Shown here: piece after piece, positions 6,593-6,649 of the stretch | Numbering within the stretch: position 1 is the stretch's first letter | How the letters are laid out: the number at the start of each line of letters is the position of its first letter | Position numbers and translations under genes: made by a program | DNA from: an uncultured Eubacteriales bacterium | Lineage (GTDB): Bacteria; Bacillota; Clostridia; Lachnospirales; Lachnospiraceae | Direction of reading: 5' to 3' | Assembly (NCBI GenBank): GCA_900544525.1 | Contig: UQVN01000190.1 | Coordinates: 1-6,649, forward strand | DNA: 6,649 nucleotides | The notes under the pieces: generated by a model | Told to the model about the DNA's origin: nothing | Database searches by the model: none | Seen by the model: only the letters and a program-made list of their open reading frames with translations

Positions 6593-6649
6593 AATATATT
6601 TACACTTCCTTTTCTTCTCGAATCGCCTCTTTTTTATAAAACTAAAATG
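6593..6649 (-). other. Partial leader of trpS
   Basis: These 57 bases hold the weak ribosome binding site AGGAAG (6610-6605). A TATAAA string (6638-6633) could be a -10 box whose -35 box would be past the window edge. No T-box antiterminator core (AGGGTGGNACCGCG type) and no terminator hairpin are visible in this part. Firmicute trpS genes are often T-box controlled, but the relevant DNA would lie further upstream. Confidence 0.3.

Overview
The window is AT-rich, and every gene in it lies on the minus strand, so transcription runs from high to low coordinates. The Firmicute-type Shine-Dalgarno sites (GGAGGTGA, AAAGGAGG), the TTGCGA-17-TATAAT promoter, the intrinsic terminator and the YesN/YesM-type two-component pair point to a low-GC Clostridia-like Firmicute. 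Lachnospiraceae is my guess, from the style of the proteins only; nothing here proves the family.

Read in the direction of transcription there are three blocks. (1) trpS (tryptophanyl-tRNA synthetase, 6592-5585) and uppP (undecaprenyl-diphosphatase, 5570-4725) are 14 nt apart and look like one operon. It ends at a strong rho-independent terminator at 4693-4652. (2) A cardiolipin synthase of the phospholipase D family, cls (4539-2935), stands alone. It is preceded by about 110 nt of leader or regulatory DNA holding a 12-bp inverted repeat and a second direct copy of one arm 63 bp away. (3) Right behind the cls stop codon is a near-consensus sigma-A promoter (2925-2897), followed by an AraC-type response regulator (2786-1257). 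A YesM-type membrane histidine kinase overlaps it by four bases (start 1260) and runs off the left edge. The kinase has both membrane segments, HAMP and the phospho-accepting histidine, but its ATP-binding domain lies outside the window.

The first part is housekeeping and cell-envelope biology: Trp-tRNA charging, undecaprenyl phosphate recycling for wall synthesis, and cardiolipin formation. The second part is an extracellular-signal two-component system of a type that commonly controls carbohydrate uptake genes; its targets are not visible here.

I found no mobile element, CRISPR array, tRNA, rRNA or defence system. No gene-free stretch exceeds 300 bases; the longest are 185 nt (4540-4724) and 148 nt (2787-2934). 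The region is largely ordinary. The observation most worth checking is the repeat arrangement upstream of cls.
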